DNA from: Actinomycetota bacterium
Lineage (GTDB): Bacteria > Actinomycetota > Acidimicrobiia > Acidimicrobiales > Ilumatobacteraceae
DNA: 12,283 nucleotides
Reading direction: 5' to 3'
NCBI GenBank assembly: GCA_009705865.1
Contig: WLSJ01000051.1
Span: 1 to 12,283, forward strand
Under the pieces are notes generated by a model that made no database searches, had not been told where the DNA came from, and saw nothing but the letters and a program-made list of their open reading frames with translations. The translations under genes were made by a program, and so were the position numbers. How positions within the stretch are numbered: the first letter of the stretch is position 1; every line of letters begins with the position of its first letter. This document shows, piece after piece, positions 12,060 to 12,283 of this stretch.

Positions 12060-12283
12060 TTATGATTCCTTTGCCAATGAGCGTTGCGACACCCGAGAAA
12101 ATGTGATTGAGACCAAGACTGCAACGACGCAGACGGTGATGAAATAGTGAACGAACGACCAAGATCCGTCAAGAGATGTTCCGCCGATGTCCTGACTTAA
12201 CCTCAATACGCCCAAAGCTGCAAAGATCATTGACAGACCAAGCGCAAGAGCAGCAATGCTGCCCACCATGACCCAACGGGCTG
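12060..12283 (-). CDS. Small two-span membrane protein, 5' end beyond the window
   Basis: The frame stays open through the right edge, so the ATG at 12267-12269 may be internal; four more codons (A-R-W-V) precede it in the window. From that ATG the protein is 69 residues with two hydrophobic segments (about 4-24 and 40-58) joined by a polar loop (SQDIGGTSLDGSW). The tail is short and basic (SRVSQRSLAKES). It resembles small holin-like or accessory membrane proteins in shape only; I do not recognise the family. It leads the visible part of a tightly spaced four-gene minus-strand series ending in trmI. Confidence 0.65.
   Translation of the reverse strand, partial: ARWVMVGSIAALALGLSMIFAALGVLRLSQDIGGTSLDGSWSFVHYFITVCVVAVLVSITFSRVSQRSLAKES

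Noticed and set aside
12058..12162. 35-residue N-terminal extension of the one-span membrane protein
   Set aside because: It overlaps the preceding gene in another frame; the internal ATG at 12057 has a proper AAAGGA ribosome site.

Overview
The window is a gene-dense bacterial chromosomal segment of roughly 50% GC by eye. It fits a member of the Actinomycetota, most plausibly the Acidimicrobiia or a relative. The phylum call rests on four genes: a Ski2-type helicase of the HelY type placed next to tatC, a TrmI-type tRNA m1A58 methyltransferase with the actinobacterial N-terminal layout, a DUF4193 (Rv2699c-like) acidic zinc-ribbon protein, and a TatB beginning MFN with VLGPERLP. The class-level guess is inference only. 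No mobile element, CRISPR array, rRNA or tRNA was recognised, and no gene-free stretch exceeds 300 bases.

Layout, left to right. Positions 1-865 (minus strand) hold a DUF4193 protein, a 60-residue hypothetical gene 4 nt after it, and the start of a third unrecognised ORF that runs off the left edge. After a 113-bp gap comes a long minus-strand series reading leftward from 9086: tatB, tatC, a helY-like helicase, a protein with only the C-terminal half of a diacylglycerol kinase/YegS fold, an MDR-type alcohol dehydrogenase/quinone oxidoreductase, an M20 amidohydrolase and a double ThyX-like protein. Junctions are tight (ATGA overlap, 1-nt and 8-nt overlaps, 4-nt, 17-nt and 45-nt gaps), so most or all may be one transcript. 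A glycerophosphodiester phosphodiesterase gene diverges from tatB across only 36 bp. It runs stop-to-stop into a convergent signal peptidase I gene. A 172-bp intergenic region then separates lepB from a plus-strand ferredoxin gene. The ferredoxin gene overlaps tail-to-tail with trmI, which is the last gene of a second minus-strand operon led by three small hypothetical genes, at least two of them membrane proteins.

Functional themes are protein export and envelope (TatB, TatC, signal peptidase I, GDPD, the DAGK-like protein, small membrane proteins) and RNA handling (HelY-like helicase, TrmI). The two catabolic genes (ADH, M20) and the ThyX-like gene look like additions to a tat-helY core. 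The most unusual object is the 535-residue ThyX-like protein: it contains two ThyX-type domains, and each keeps a different half of the family signature motif.
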